Part shown: positions 63,267-63,859 of the stretch, piece after piece
How the letters are laid out: every line of letters begins with the position of its first letter
Position numbering within the stretch: the first letter of the stretch is position 1
Source: Bacteroidota bacterium
Lineage (GTDB): Bacteria; Bacteroidota; Bacteroidia; Bacteroidales; Bacteroidaceae
Length of the DNA: 63,859 nucleotides
Reading direction: 5' to 3'
Assembly (NCBI GenBank): GCA_023458215.1
Contig: JAEXAJ010000093.1
Coordinates: forward strand, 1 to 63,859
The notes under the pieces: generated by a model
The model's input: the letters and a program-made list of their open reading frames with translations, nothing else
What the model was told of the DNA's origin: nothing
Databases searched by the model: none
Position numbers and translations under genes: made by a program

Positions 63267-63542
63267 ATGGAGCAACTGAATACCATAAAAGAGCTAATCA
63301 ATCAGGGAAACGTAGAGCAAGCAATTCAAATGCTCGACGAAGTACTACAAACTGATTTCCCTGGTAAAGATGAAGCTTATTATCTGCGGGGAAATGCCTA
63401 TCGTAAACAAGGCAACTGGCAACAAGCATTGAATAATTATCAATATGCCATCGACCTCAACCCTGAAGGTCCCGCCCTACATGCCCATCAAATGGCTATG
63501 GACATTCTGAATTTCTACAATAAGGATATGTTCAATCAATAA
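63267..63542 (+). CDS. Small TPR protein
   Basis: 91 residues: two to three TPR helices (TIKELINQGNVEQAIQMLDEVLQTDFPGKDEAYYLRGNAYRKQGNWQQALNNYQYAIDLNPEG). No signal peptide. Lies 12 bp before a ferredoxin gene and probably shares its transcript; in Bacteroides this order precedes the 2-oxoacid oxidoreductase genes. Confidence 0.85.
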   Translation: MEQLNTIKELINQGNVEQAIQMLDEVLQTDFPGKDEAYYLRGNAYRKQGNWQQALNNYQYAIDLNPEGPALHAHQMAMDILNFYNKDMFNQ

Positions 63543-63554
63543 ATAACGTAAATT

Positions 63555-63782
63555 ATGGCAAAAATCAAAGGAGCAATCGTAGTAGACACCGAGCGTTGCA
63601 AAGGCTGCAACCTGTGCGTGGTAGCTTGTCCGCTCAATGTATTGGCCCTCACCAAAGAGGTGAACATAAAAGGGTATAATTTTTCCCAGCAAATATTAGA
63701 AGATACTTGTAACGGCTGCTCGTCGTGCGCCACCGTTTGTCCCGACGGATGTATCTCGGTATATAAAGTAAAAGTAGAATAA
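63555..63782 (+). CDS. 2x[4Fe-4S] ferredoxin subunit of 2-oxoacid:ferredoxin oxidoreductase
   Basis: 75 residues with two cluster motifs, CKGCNLCVVACP and CNGCSSCATVCPDGCI. As the gene directly precedes the alpha subunit, it is the delta-type subunit (KorD/VorD) that receives electrons in 2-oxoglutarate or branched-chain 2-oxoacid oxidation. Confidence 0.92.
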   Translation: MAKIKGAIVVDTERCKGCNLCVVACPLNVLALTKEVNIKGYNFSQQILEDTCNGCSSCATVCPDGCISVYKVKVE

Positions 63783-63794
63783 AATCAGAAGAAT

Positions 63795-63859
63795 ATGGCA
63801 GAAGAAGTTGTATTAATGAAAGGAAACGAAGCCATCGCCCACGCAGCTATCCGTTGCGG
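63795..63859 (+). CDS. 2-oxoacid:ferredoxin oxidoreductase alpha subunit (N-terminal fragment)
   Basis: ATG at 63795; residues MAEEVVLMKGNEAIAHAAIRC are the typical start of KorA/VorB (GNEAIAxAAIxxG). The gene runs off the right edge. Confidence 0.88.
   Translation, partial: MAEEVVLMKGNEAIAHAAIRC

Noticed and set aside
1..63859. tRNA or rRNA genes
   Set aside because: No cloverleaf with GGTTC-type T-loop and no rRNA sequence was noticed in reading, though a tRNA scan would be the decisive test.

Overview
The window reads as a chromosome segment of a gut Bacteroides (Bacteroidota). Grounds: a SusC/SusD pair with a hybrid two-component regulator, a Nudix-type arabinose regulator, promoters of the TTTG ... 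TAnnTTTG type, A/T-rich ribosome binding regions with little Shine-Dalgarno signal, many SPII lipoproteins ending in (S/A)C, and a gene order (infC-thrS, def-ruvX, sulfate activation, galactose operon, arabinan locus, arabinose operon, transketolase-rpiB) of the kind known around BT0346-BT0422 of B. thetaiotaomicron. The species cannot be named from this alone.

Layout. 1-6.0 kb, minus strand: rpmI (partial), infC, thrS, a TPR protein, def, ruvX. 6.1-17.8 kb: the most striking part, two oppositely oriented four-gene operons encoding outer-membrane and surface proteins, on either side of a tyrosine recombinase. Each operon has a YjbH-C-like barrel gene (A), a His-tailed lipoprotein (B), a YjbH-N-like barrel (C) and an OmpA-like protein (D). 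Only the left A gene has a start codon, signal peptide and promoter; the right A' gene begins abruptly at a 19-bp sequence repeated inverted inside A. The 2.6-kb segment between these repeats carries promoter, start, signal peptide, the first 91 codons of A and the recombinase. Its inversion would fuse the same head in frame to A' (predicted 418 aa, against 417 aa for A) and switch expression from the left to the right operon. Repeated GTTAC motifs at 22- and 11-bp spacing flank the recombinase gene and are candidate arm-type sites.

17.8-25.4 kb, minus strand: cysQ, SLC13 permease, cysC, cysD, cysN, sulfotransferase and a PCMD-domain protein, i.e. sulfate uptake, PAPS synthesis, PAPS use and PAP removal in one operon. 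25.4-26.2 kb is gene-free and repeat-rich. 26.2-28.9 kb: SPOR lipoprotein, a YtxH/holin-like trio and manA. 29.0-32.7 kb: galM, an MFS sugar porter and galK.

32.8-51.0 kb: arabinan utilisation locus. GH43-GH51-GH43 (minus) diverges from the hybrid two-component regulator; then come SusC, SusD, a surface glycan-binding lipoprotein and a GH43 endo-arabinanase-like enzyme. The promoters of both enzyme operons carry the same 21-bp-spaced direct repeat TT(A/G)TCCACC about 20 bp upstream of a TAnnTTTG box, a candidate operator of the regulator. 51.2-60.3 kb: mutarotase lipoprotein, sodium/sugar symporter, Nudix regulator AraR, araD, araA, FGGY kinase and a second GH51. 60.5-63.0 kb: transketolase and rpiB, which take the xylulose 5-phosphate onward. 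The window ends with a TPR protein, a 2x[4Fe-4S] ferredoxin and the start of a 2-oxoacid:ferredoxin oxidoreductase subunit.

All calls rest on reading the sequence and remembered family features; no search, alignment program or structure prediction was run.
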